From assembly GCA_009760885.1 (NCBI GenBank), contig CM019696.1, forward strand, positions 43,618,358 through 43,682,357: 64,000 nucleotides of DNA, in the 5' to 3' direction. The position numbers were made by a program, and so were the translations under genes. This DNA is from Achatina immaculata. Lineage: Eukaryota > Mollusca > Gastropoda > Stylommatophora > Achatinidae. The notes under the pieces are model-generated. The model saw only the letters and a list, made by a program, of their open reading frames with translations. It was not told the DNA's origin and did not search any database. Position 1 is the stretch's first letter; every line of letters begins with the position of its first letter. Below, piece after piece: positions 35,861-45,960 of the stretch.

Positions 35861-36665
35861 TGCTTCCCTAAATGTCGTGCTAGTGTAATTGGTCACGGTG
35901 TCTTGCTTTCCTAAATGTCGTGCTAGTGTAACTGGTCACGGTGTCTTGCTTTCCTAAATGTCGTGCTAGTGTAATTTGTCAAGACGTTTTGCTTCCTAAA
36001 TGTCTTGCTATTGTAATTTGTCAAGACGTTTTGCTTCCTAAATGTCTTGCTATTGTAATTTGTCAAGATGTCTTGCATGCCCGACAGTTGTGCTAGTATA
36101 ATTGGTTAATATGTCTTGCTTGCCTGACAGTTGTGCTAGTATAATTGGTTAATATGTCTTGCTTGCCTGAGAGTTGTGCTAGTCTAATTGGTTAATATGT
36201 CTTGCTTGCCTGAGAGTTGTGCTAGTCTAATTGGTCACGATGTCTTGCATGCCTGAGAGTTGTGCTAGTCTAACTGGTCAAGATGTCTTGGTTCACTAAA
36301 TTTCGTTCTAATGTAATTGATCAAGATGGCTTGCTTCCCTGAGAGTGGTGCTAGTGTAACTTGTCAAGATGTCTTGCTTGCCTGAGAGTGGTGCTAGTGT
36401 AACTTGTCAAGATGTCTTGCTTGCCTGAGAGTGGTGCTAGTGTAACTTGTCAAGATGTCTTGCTTGCCTGAGAGTGGTGCTAGTGTAACTTGTCAAGATG
36501 TCTTGCTTGCCTGAGAGTGGTGCTAATGTAACTTGTCAAGATGTCTTGCTTGGCTGAGAGTGGTGCTAGTGTAACTTGTCAAGATGTCTTGCTTGCCTGA
36601 GAGTGGTGCTAGTGTTACTTGTCAAGATGCCTAGCTTGCCTGAGAGTGGTGCTAGTGTAACTTGT
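35861..36665. repeat. 43-bp minisatellite, about 19 copies
   Basis: GATGTCTTGCTTGCCTGAGA with GTGGTGCTAGTGTAACTTGT repeats at 43 bp. Copies on the right (36330-36660) are nearly identical, whereas those on the left are diverged. Confidence 0.93.
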
Positions 36666-36699
36666 CGGAAACCTGTGTCCCGTCTTCAGTGTGTTGCTT

Positions 36700-37345
36700 C
36701 CGCCCGTCGAAGATGTAGGTCCTGTCATCAAAGTCGCCCGTCGAAGATGCGAGTCCTATCATCAAATTCGCCCGTCGAAGATGCAGGTCCTGCCATCAAA
36801 GTCGCCCGTCGAAGATGCAGGTCCTGTCATCAAAGTCGCCCGTCGAAGATGCGAGTCCTGTCATCAAAGTCGCCCGTCGAAGATGCGAGTCCTATCATCA
36901 AATTCGCCCGTCGAAGATGCGAGTCCTATCATCAAATTCGCCCGTCGAAGATGCAGGTCCTGCCATCAAAGTCGCCCGTCGAAGATGCGAGTCCTATCAT
37001 CAAATTCGCCCGTCGAAGATGCAGGTCCTGCCATCAAAGTCGCCCGTCGAAGATGCAGGTCCTGTCATCAAAGTCGCCCGTCGAAGATGCGAGTCCTGTC
37101 ATCAAAGTCGCCTGTCGAAGATGCGAGTCCGGTCATCAAAGTCGCCCGTCGAAGATACGAGTCCTATCATCAAATTCGCCCGTCGAAGATGCAGGTCCTG
37201 CCATCAAAGTCGCCCGTCGAAGATGCAGGTCCTGTCATCAAAGTCGCCCGTCGAAGATGCGAGTCCTGTCATCAAAGTCGCCTGTCGAAGATGCGAGTCC
37301 GGTCATCAAAGTCGCCCGTCGAAGATACGAGTCCTGTCATCCAAG
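36700..37345. repeat. 34-bp GC-rich minisatellite, about 19 copies
   Basis: TCGCCCGTCGAAGATGCGAG with TCCTGTCATCAAAG repeats at 34 bp. The unit has no stop triplet in any forward phase. Because 34 is not a multiple of three, all three plus-strand frames are open and encode the same 34-residue cycle (RRRCESCHQSRPSKMRVLSS and so on). It is visibly GC-richer than its surroundings. Coding use is not supported by a start, splice sites or conservation visible here. Confidence 0.95.
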
Positions 37346-37384
37346 TTCTCTGAGGTCAATTGTCTGTCTCATGCAAGGACATAC

Positions 37385-37560
37385 TTTATCTTGACTTGTG
37401 CTCTCTTTATATGGACATTGTATCTTAACTGGTTATTCTCTACATATGGACATTGTATCTTAACTGATTATTCTCTACATATGGACATTGCATCTTAACA
37501 GGTTATTCTCTACATATGGACATTATATCTTAACTGGTTATTCTCTATATATGGACATAC
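37385..37560. repeat. 35-bp minisatellite, about 5 copies
   Basis: TGGTTATTCTCTACATATGG with ACATTGTATCTTAAC repeats at 35 bp. Confidence 0.92.
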
Positions 37561-37612
37561 TTTATCCTGACGGGTTGCTTTATCTCTCACTGAGCAATGA
37601 CTGAAAGATTTA

Positions 37613-38082
37613 TCATCATCATGTGCCATCTAATCTACGAAGGTTGGCGGTAATGAATCTCCAGTTCCCTCGCTCCTTCGCCTTGATGGTTCATCAGCCC
37701 GCCTGTATCTTCTCTCATGTTATCTTCTCATCTACATCTCTGTCTCTCTCTTGCTCTTTTTCCTTCTATTTTTTCTTCTAGTATACCTTCAGCATATTAT
37801 TATGTCTTTTGATATGGTCAAAGTATTTTGTTTTCGTGATTCTGATTTCTTTGAGAAGTACATTAATCTAGCCCACAAAGCTACTCTAATTTTGCCACTG
37901 TTTTTCGGGAATTATTCACATTACACTTGCGGTTGTTCTAAAATGTGTACATTTGTTCTGGTCATATTCCATGATATATTCCACGATTTAGGAATGCTTT
38001 CCCGTAGATGTGCATTTTTGCTTCATTTATCATTCTCTCTGACCTTTCTTTTCTTAGATCTCAGGTTTCTACTACGTACAGT
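37613..38082 (-). mobile_element. decayed LINE C-terminus with (ATG)n tail
   Basis: On the minus strand the 3' end is GATGGCACATGATGATGA, a DGT-stop running into the ATG tail. Upstream are a KEKEQERDRD-like basic stretch and a YFDHIKRH motif (about 37800-37830), with frameshifts. By position it is probably the C-terminal end of the same element whose RT lies at 39596-41350. The two would then have been separated by retroposon A and a 27-bp array. Confidence 0.7.
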
Positions 38083-38951
38083 GCTGCTGGCGATGTGAAA
38101 AGGTGAAGGAAAGGATAAAGTGAAGCTTAATCAGTATGTCCAGTAGTCTCCCGGCGAGAGCTACTCATACCACGGCACCTCTGCTCTAGAGGCCGGCCAT
38201 GTCCGATATATACCCATACTGGTGAAATATGCCTAAACCGGCTTAAACCAGGAGTGAAACTTGGTGGATACTCAAGTCACGGTACATGCGCTCTAGAGGT
38301 CGGTCACGTTATAAACACGCCCATACTGGGATGATATGCCCAAACCGGCTCAACCCAGGGGTGAAACTTACTAGTGGCGAGGATTCGTCCTCCTGGACAA
38401 AAGCTCCGTCCTGGTCACAGCTAGGAAAGGGAGTGGCCACGATCACAAAACACTGAACCAGGGCAGTCTAGATAGGCAACCACCTCTCACCCAATGGGGA
38501 TGTATACCACCTCTCACCTTGCAGGGATGTATGCGTATCCTAATCACGCTGAAGTATTCCGGTGAGAAAATCCAACGCTGGACTGGAAGGGCAACCACCT
38601 CTCACCCGGCGGGGATGCATTGATATCCAAAACACGTCGAGGTTTTCCGGTGAGAAAGTCCAACTCTAGATTAAACTGGTGCAACGAAAACCACAGTGTC
38701 ATGCATTCCCGCTTCTGAGACCCACCAAGAATACAGGCTCAAGCTCTGCGATACTCTGAACATCTTGTGGTCCTCTCGGGGATCTCGTGTGGTCTTTTTG
38801 GGGACCACACAGGGACCACAGAACCTATTGAGCACCACGGGAGTAAATTCAGTAGGATCACGGGAGTAAATTCAGTAGGATCACGGGAGTAAATTCAGTA
38901 GGATCACGGGGCGGTCTTGGTGGTAGAAGAGAATGAAGAAGAAGACGAAGA
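38083..38951 (+). mobile_element. retroposon family A, copy 1, with (GAA)n tail
   Basis: The copy is flanked by a perfect 13-bp target-site duplication TACTACGTACAGT (38070-38082 and 38952-38964), giving an element of 869 bp. It matches 56868-57411 plus 58235-58386 throughout, including GCACCTCTGCTCTAGAGGCC, ATATGCC and the CAACCACCTCTCACCC repeats. It ends in GAAGAAGAAGACGAAG. Three 23-bp copies of GAGTAAATTCAGTAGGATCA lie just before the end. No open frame or pol III box is clear, so it is a non-autonomous retroposon of unknown origin. Confidence 0.85.
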
Positions 38952-39015
38952 TACTACGTACAGTATTATAGAATAGATATACCATTTTACACATCTCATT
39001 TTTGTCCTCATGTGC

Positions 39016-39595
39016 AGATTCCTGGATAACAACACTGTCTTCATGGCATAAGATAACAACACTGTCTTCATGGTATAAGATAACAACATTGTCTTCATGG
39101 TATAAGATAACAACATTGTCTTCATGGCATAAGATAACAACACTGTCTTCATGGCATAAGATAACAACATTGTCTTCATGGTATAAGATAACAACATTGT
39201 CTTCATGGCATAAGATAACAACACTGTCTTCATGGTATAAGATAACAACACTGTCTTCAATGGTATAAAATAACAACACTCTCTTTATGGTGTAAGATAA
39301 TAACACTGTCTTTATAGTATAAGATAACAGCACTGTCTTCATGGTATAAGATAACATCACTGTCTTCATGGTATAAGATAACAACACTGTCTTCAATAGT
39401 ATAAGATAACAACACTTTCTTTATGGTGTAAGATAACATCACTGTCTTCATGGTATAAGATAACATCACTGTCTTCATGGTATAAGATAACAATGCTGTC
39501 TTCATGGTGTAAGATAACAATGCTGCCTTCATGATGTAAGATAACAGTGCGGTCTTCATTGTGTAGTATTAACAATACCGTCTTCATGGTGTTGA
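39016..39595. repeat. 27-bp minisatellite, about 21 copies
   Basis: AAGATAACAACACTGTCTTC plus ATGGTAT repeats. The nine-codon period leaves minus-strand frames reading MKTVLLSYT and HEDSVVILY, one of which is fused in frame to the flanking LINE relic. The array appears to have expanded inside the LINE. Confidence 0.94.
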
Positions 39596-41350
39596 ATGTA
39601 TGTTTGTTATTCATATTCTTTTCTTTTTTATCGTCGTCTCTCAATCTCCCATCCTTAGCTAGCATATGCCCTAGATAGCAGTAGTTTGTTACTTGTTATC
39701 TCCCATCCTTAGCTAGCATATGCCCTAGATAGCAGTAGTTTCTTACTTGTTATCTGTCATTCTTAGTTAACGTGTTATGTGTGGTCTGTCGCTTGTTCAT
39801 CTTTCTTGTTGTTTATGGTTATATCCGTCTTTGAGTGTAGCCCTTTCCTGCTGAACATCATTACTTTGGTCTTCTTGATATTGACGTAGTCCTAATTCTT
39901 GGCTTGTGTTTGTTGTTTAACCTAATATAGTAATGTTAGAAATTTCTGTGGATTCTCTGCTAGAAGGACTGTATTATCTGGGTATCTTAAATTGTTGACA
40001 TTTCTTTCCCCTCTCACCCCATGTTCAATCCTGGTAGGTCATCTGAGTGTCTGAAGACGTTCTCTGTGTGCAGGTTGAGTAGACTTGGAGACAGAACACA
40101 TCCTTGTCTCACCCCCCCCCCCTCTCTTTATGGGCACGCTCGTTGATGTCACTGTGCTGTATCTTGCCGATGCTGCCTGCTCCCAGAAGAGATTTGTTAA
40201 AATTTGGATGTCTTTGCCATCAAGACTGCAAGACATTTTATACGTGTGTCTGTTTCACTCTGTCATATGCCTTAGTTTAAAACAGGTGTATATATCTTTC
40301 TGAATTTCTCTATCAACTTTCGTATGCAAAAGGTTGCCTCTCTTGTTCCTCTATTCTGTCTGAAACCAAACTGTTCTTCGCCGACTTCTTTATCAGTTTT
40401 GTTTTTTTGTTCTTTCAAGGATGATTTTGAGGAGAATTTTAGTCACATGACTTATCAGACTTACAGTCCTAAGCTCTGAACATTCTCTGGCATTTGCTTT
40501 CTTGGGTAGTCCCACAAACTTGGGTGTTACAAGTCTTGAGGTGTGTATCCCAGTTCACATATGTCATTGCATATTTCTGTGTATTTGCCACCTTCAGCGC
40601 TTGTTATCATTTCTATGCTAATGTCATCTTGTCCCGTTGCTGTGCATACTCTTATCTTGTTTATGGCTCTTTCAATCAATGATATCACTGTTGGTGGACC
40701 ATCTGTGTTTCTTAGGGCTGGCTTTTGTCTCTGTTATCTTCACATTGGTATGTGTAAATATTCTGCCAATCTTTATGCTGTTTCTTCTTCTTCTTCCATG
40801 ATTATCTGATCTTTTTTATCTTGATACCTCTCCTGCTATGTGTCAGACAGTTTCTTGTTATAATGAGTGCTATTTATTCATACCCTTCTCTTGTATTAGA
40901 GTGTTATTCATTTCTTCTTTGGCAATATATTTATCCTCTGTCCATTTTTATTTGGCTTTTGCATGTGTGACGTTAATAACTTTGTTAATATCTTTGTTAA
41001 TATCTTTGTTAATCTCTTCATATTTCTCTGAGATTTTAGCTTCCTTTCTTTCTCTCGTATACATTAATGTCTGTCATCCAACTTTGCTTCATACTGCTGT
41101 TCCTTCTTGGTATGTTGTTGTTTGTCTATTCTATACTTTGTGTTAGACGCTGTCATTTTACATCAGATCTCTCTCTTGTAAAGTTTCTCTTCTGTATTGT
41201 TCTATTTCTTCATTTAACAATGATTCGTATTTGTTTTTCAATACCACCGAATATTTATCTTACAGATCCTGCTGTTTGAGGACATTTATATCGATCAGTT
41301 GAATTCTCATTTCTCTGACAGATTTGTTCTTGATCTTCATTTTAATTTTT
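39596..41350 (-). mobile_element. degenerate LINE, RT domain
   Basis: Read on the minus strand from 41350 down, several frames give typical LINE segments: SWMTDINVYERKK (before RT), TATGQDDISIEMI, a SLISHVTKILLKIILERT block, GEEQFGFRQNRGTREA, AYDRVK (motif A remnant), GVRQGCVLSPSLLNL (motif B, about 40105) and RYPDNTVLLAENPQK. The last is a mutated YADD motif C near 39970. After these come IKKTKVMMFSRKG and YMLAKDGRL. Many stops and frameshifts show it is dead, and the catalytic YADD is destroyed. A 54-bp duplication (39650-39760) lies near the C-terminal side. Confidence 0.9.
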
Positions 41351-41369
41351 AACAGCTAGTGAACGTAGT

Positions 41370-41715
41370 CGGGTGATTAGTGTGTGGAGTGTGTGTGTGT
41401 GTGTGCCAGTGTGTGTGCATGTATATGTGTTTGCACGTGTGTGTCTGTGTGTGTCCATGTGTGTATATCTGTGTGGGTTTCTGTATGTGTGTATTTACCT
41501 ATGTGTGTCTGTGTGTCCGTATGTCTCTGTGTCCGTCTGTGTGTGTCTGCGGGTGTCTATGTGTGTCTGCGTGTACGTCTGTGTGTAAGTCTGCGTGTAT
41601 GTGTGTGTTTGTCTCTGTCCATGTGTGTGTGTATCTGTGTCCGTGTGTCTGTCTATGTGTGTCTGAATGTAATTCTGCGTGTATCTGTGTTTCTGTGTGT
41701 CTGCGTGTGTGAGGA
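41370..41715. repeat. (TG)n-rich imperfect repeat
   Basis: TGTGTGTCTGTGTGTCCGTA-like simple sequence. It produces three simultaneous Cys/Val-rich frames, rejected as genes. Confidence 0.93.
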
Positions 41716-43195
41716 ATATGTTGACAAAATCGGGATTGTATGTCAGAGGGAAGGAATTAAGAGACTTGTGAATGAGGAATATTAACAGAGAAGGAACTAA
41801 CAGGCTTGTGAGTGAGGAATATTAAGAGGAAATTAACTAAGAGACTTGTGAGTGAATGAATGAATGAATAATCTTTATTTTTCAAGGGTAAAGAATTGGG
41901 CACGCAGGCCCGTCTTACATTCTGCCCTTCATCACTCCATCTTTCATTCTTCCTACACACTTGATTTAGTACAAATATACAAATTAAATTAGGAAAAAAC
42001 ATATCAAAAGAGTGTAAGATTTGACTACTCCATTCAAAGTAAAAGAGAAGAAGTAATTAACCTAATAAAATAGCACTCACGCACACATACACACGCAGAC
42101 ATATACTTAAACAAAAATACATTGTAAATACAGATCTTCTAACATATGTTTTTTTAACAAACATTAAAATAATTTCTAACAATATCTAACAAGTTGCTTT
42201 TCTAACTATGTCATTGAAGTACTTGATGGTTTACGAGCCATGTGTTGAGAGAGTGCTGGTTATTTTATGGAGGCATATATAAATACAAGCAAGTAAATAA
42301 TGAAACAGTTTTGAGTTAAAGGATGAAGTATTACCAATGGATTTTAAATGGTAGGGGAGGGTGAGAGGAATAATAAGAGACTTGTAAGGGAAGAATATTA
42401 ACAGGGAAGGAACTAAGAGACTTGTGAGTGAGGAATATTAAGAGGAAACGAACTAAGAGACTTGTAAGGGAGGAATATTAACAGGGAAGGAACTAAGAGA
42501 CTTGTTAAGTGAGGAATATTAACAGAGAAGGAACTAACAGGCTTGTGAGTGAGGAATATTAACAAGAAAGGAACTAAGGAACTTGTGAGTGAGGAATATT
42601 AACAGAGAAGGAACTAACAGGCTTGTGAGTGAGGAATATTAAGAGGAAACGAACTAAGAGACTTGTAAGGGAGGAATATTAACATGGAAGGAACTAAGAG
42701 ACTTGTGAGTGAGGAATATTAAGAGGAAACGAACTAAGAGACTTGTAAGGGAGGAATATTAACAGGGAAGGAACTAAGAGACTTGTTAAGTGAGGAATAT
42801 TAACAGAGAAGGAACTAACAGGCTTGTGAGTGAGGAATATTAACAAGAAAGGAACTAAGGAACTTGTGAGTGAGGAATATTAACAGAGAAGGAACTAACA
42901 GGCTTGTGAGTGAGGAATATTAAGAGGAAATTAACTAAGAGACTTGTAAGTGAGGAATATTAACAAGGAAAGAACTAACAGGCTTGTGAGTGAAGAATAT
43001 TAACAGGGAAGGAACTAAGGAACTTGTGAATAAGGAATATTAGCAGGGAAATAACTAAAATACTTGTGAGTCAGGAATATTACAGGGAAGAAACTAAGGG
43101 ACTTGTGAGTGAGTAATATTAACAGGAAAATAACTAAAATACTTGTGAGTGAGGAATATTAAGAGGAAACGAACTAAAATACTTGTGAATGTGGA
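41716..43195. repeat. 40-bp minisatellite split by a retroelement
   Basis: GAGGAATATTAACAGAGAAG with GAACTAACAGGCTTGTGAGT repeats every 40 bp or so. A larger block of about 290 bp near 42420-42640 is repeated at about 42710-42930. Interrupted at about 41850-42380. Confidence 0.92.
41849..42385 (-). mobile_element. dispersed retroelement 3' end, copy 2 (unnamed family)
   Basis: The 3' terminal 110 bp (plus coordinates 41860-41965) match the end of copy 1 at 18121-18232 in inverse orientation, including AGAATTGGGCACGCAGGCCC with one difference. It finishes in an (ATTC)n tail. The rest is not similar to copy 1. TAAGAGACTTGT is present on both sides (about 41837 and 42379) and fits a target-site duplication, but it is also a word of the host array. 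Confidence 0.65.
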
Positions 43196-43209
43196 ATATT
43201 ATTGAGGAA

Positions 43210-43425
43210 TATTGTGAGTTGCAAGTTCTAACTGATGAGTGCTGTCACAGAATGTTGCTAGTTCTAACTGATGAGTGCTGTCACAGAATGTTGCTAGTTC
43301 TAACTGATGAGTGCTGTCACAGAATGTTGTTAGTTCTAACTGATGAGTGCTGTCACAGAATGTTGTTAGTTCTAACTGATGAGTGCTGTCACAGAATGTT
43401 GTTAGTTCTAACTGATGAGTTTCAG
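43210..43425. repeat. 36-bp minisatellite, 6 copies
   Basis: CTGATGAGTGCTGTCACAGA with ATGTTGTTAGTTCTAA repeats at exactly 36 bp with one variable base (GCTAG or GTTAG). The 12-codon frame reads LVLTDECCHRML. Confidence 0.95.
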
Positions 43426-43995
43426 AAGGCTATGCATATTTCCCGAGAACATAGACTCCTGAGGCCAGAAGTATCCTGATTGTTCACTGTTGTCGGGGAA
43501 ATCTTTGATTAGATCAGGCCAAGACAAACAAAGAATAGTCACGTGATCAGGTGGCAATATTTACAAAAAGTCAGAAGCTGAACTTAACTGTCTACAAGCG
43601 TCTGACACTTTTCATGCAGAGCGTTTGAAGCGTGAGAAGCGAGCGTGTCTCCCACAAGCCGCGACAGGATTGTTATTGTTATTGTTATTACCTGTGATAA
43701 CACGTTGTCCCAGTTCTTCACAACAGGCTTTGGTTATAGAATGTTTGGTGGCGGGGTTCAAGCTGTGAACTGTGAGCCAGCATCGTTCCACACGGTCAGG
43801 CCTTAAGTTCTCCGCTGCTTAATCATTAGTTGACCAGAAACTGCCGACTAGCGTCGCCATCACCACTAACTCCGTAGCATAACTCTTCCACTTCCCTCTT
43901 CCTTCCCAGAGCACTAACACTGGTAGCCTTTTTTTTCTCTCGTCTGGGTGGACCCATACCACTGCCAAAAAAAAAGGGGTAACCTGAAATTATGC
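43426..43995. other. spacer, no gene seen
   Basis: Single-copy sequence with a short (ATTGTT)n run near 43670. Nothing else supportable. Confidence 0.45.
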
Positions 43996-45290
43996 ACAAA
44001 CTATACAACTGTTGCCCTGATTAGCCAGTCAAATTCTGTTAAAAATCATAATGGGGAGACTTCGTAAGAAAATAGAAGAAGAAGTCAATATGGTCCAAGC
44101 TGGTTTCAGGCAAGGAAGAGGATCAAGAGATCATATATTCAATCTAAGATTAATTATAGAGAAATGCAGAGAGTTTAATGTGAATCTATATTTATCCTTT
44201 ATAGACTACTCAAAGGCATTTGATTGTGTACAACACCAGAAACTTTGGGAAATAATGGAAAAAATGGGATTTCCAACACATTTGACACAATTAATATCAC
44301 TGCTGTATCTAGACCAACAAGCGGCAGTAAGAATAAATGGTGAAACAACAACTTGGTTTGACATAAAAAAGAGGTCTATTAGGGGTGCATATTGTCGCCT
44401 TATTTAATTTGTATACTGAAAATATAATAAGGAATGTTAGAGAAGATGTAGACAAAGAATATTACGATGCCATAACAATTGGAAGTTATGAAATACCAGA
44501 GATTAGATATGCTGATGACACAGTATTACTGTCCACAACACAAAAAGGAATGGAAAAAATATGAATGTTTTGTCTCATAAAATTAACGAAGGAAATATCG
44601 ATGACTGAAGCTGCAGAAAAGACAGACAACGAAGACAGACAACGTGGAATATTTATGATCGTGCGGGTAATAAAATCTTGTGCAATAGATCCATATCAAT
44701 GGAAACAAGATTCCGAGTACTTAAATGTTACATCGAGCCAATTTTGTTTTATGGATGTGAAGCATGGTCCATGAATAAGAGAGTACAGCGAGAAATGGAG
44801 GCCATGGAAATGTGGTTCATAAAAAGGATGTTGAAGGTACCATGGACAGCCATGAAAACCAAGGAAGAAGTCCTAAGAGAGGCTGGAGTTAAAAGGCAAA
44901 TTACAGCAAAGATCAGAGGCAGACAAGCGAGATTTGTAGAATATTTTCTGAGAAGATGAAAAATGGAACACACTGTGGCAGCTGGAGAAATCGAGGAAGA
45001 AGAGACAGAGGAAGACAGAGAGAGAAGTTACTGCATGGACTGTTAGTGTGGCTAGGAAGAAAGTCACCGGCGGATCTCATAATGAAGTCTAAAGACAGGG
45101 AATTGTGGAGAGAAATGATCGCCTACGCCACGCGGCACTTGATTGATCGACTGGGTAAGAAAATATCGTGAATTTACATGTCGTTAATACATTTTATGTA
45201 TGTCTGTATTGTTGATTCAGACTGTGTGATATGGTGAAAAGAAAGAAAGAAAGAATGAGAGAAAAAAGGAAGGAAGGAAGGAAGGAAGGA
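43996..45290 (+). mobile_element. degenerate LINE with RT motifs and GAAA/GAAG tail
   Basis: The fragment starts with an EEVNMVQAGFRQGRGSRDHI block. Motif A SFIDYSKAFDCV (about 44200) is intact. Motif B is frameshifted (GCILSPYL then a one-base loss near 44400). Motif C RYADDTVLLST (about 44507-44540) is intact. A deletion after QKGMEKI joins to a later part: EPILFYGCEAWSM, then EMWFIKRMLKVPW, then a frame change into RGRQREKLLHGLLVWLGRK and RELWREMIAYATRHLIDRL. The C-terminus differs from the TGAA-tail LINEs, yet the STTQKGMEKI segment equals the truncated start of copy 1 at 20818, so related families are present. The tail is GAAA/GAAG simple sequence (45235-45290). Confidence 0.9.
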
Positions 45291-45559
45291 TTGCGATCAG
45301 ATTGGCTCCAATAGAATGTCATTTGACAAATGTGAGAAGATTGAATCAGGTCAGAACATTAGCTGATTAGTGTATGTTAAGTTGAGCACTCACTCGTTCT
45401 AAGAAGGAGCGTTGAAGTGAGCTCGTGTTTGCTGGATACCTCGCTGACTCGCGGCACCAAACAAGCAAGTTTGATTTTGCTGCTAGCATTTTGTGCACTT
45501 TGCTCGTAGAAAGCAAAATAACCTGTTATTTGGTCACTAGATCTTACTATAGTTTGACA

Positions 45560-45915
45560 GCAAGAAGGTCAACCTGTGATTTGGACACTAGAACTTTTAC
45601 CACTGGTTTGGTTACAGGAATGTCAACCTGTGATTTGGACACTAGAACTTTTACCACTGGTTTGGTTACAGGAATGTCAACCTGTGATTTGGACACTAGA
45701 ACTTTTACCACTGGTTTGGTTACAGGAATGTCAACTTGCGATTTGGTCACTAGATCGTATACCTATAGTTTGGTTACAGGAAGGCAGACCCGTGAGGTGG
45801 TTGCAGGAAAGTGGGCCTGTAGTTTGGTTGCAGGAAAGTGGGCCTGTAGTTTGGTTGCAGGAAAGTGGGCCTGTAGTTTGGTTGCAGGAAAATCGAGCTG
45901 TAGTTTGGTTGATGT
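45560..45915. repeat. 54-bp and 27-bp minisatellites in the putative intron before the GPCR exon
   Basis: Three to four copies of a 54-bp unit (ACCTGTGATTTGGACACTAG, AACTTTTACCACTGGTTTGG) are followed by four copies of a 27-bp unit (GGAAAGTGGGCCTGTAGTTT). Both periods are multiples of three and are open in the same frame as the GPCR. An ATG-initiated frame therefore runs from 45425 into the receptor. Each unit also contains TTACAGGA or TTGCAGGA, which look like weak acceptor sites. The 45291-45559 stretch before it shows nothing else. Confidence 0.88.
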
Positions 45916-45941
45916 AAGAACTGTTTTGACTAAGCTGACTA

Positions 45942-45960
45942 TTTTCCTTCTATCCTGCAG
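45942..45960 (+). promoter_or_regulatory. predicted splice acceptor of the GPCR exon
   Basis: A pyrimidine-rich run ending CCTTCTATCCTGCAG at 45946-45960 directly precedes the point where composition and protein character change to receptor-like. It implies codon phase 2, the codon being completed by the first exon base. Inferred, not proven by transcript data. Confidence 0.75.

Noticed and set aside
43210..43425. tandem hammerhead ribozyme: CTGATGAG and a hairpin-forming GUUAGUUCUAAC in each 36-bp unit
   Set aside because: The GAAA half is replaced by AGAAUG with an extra base, no proper stem III forms, and no NUH cleavage triplet is in place.
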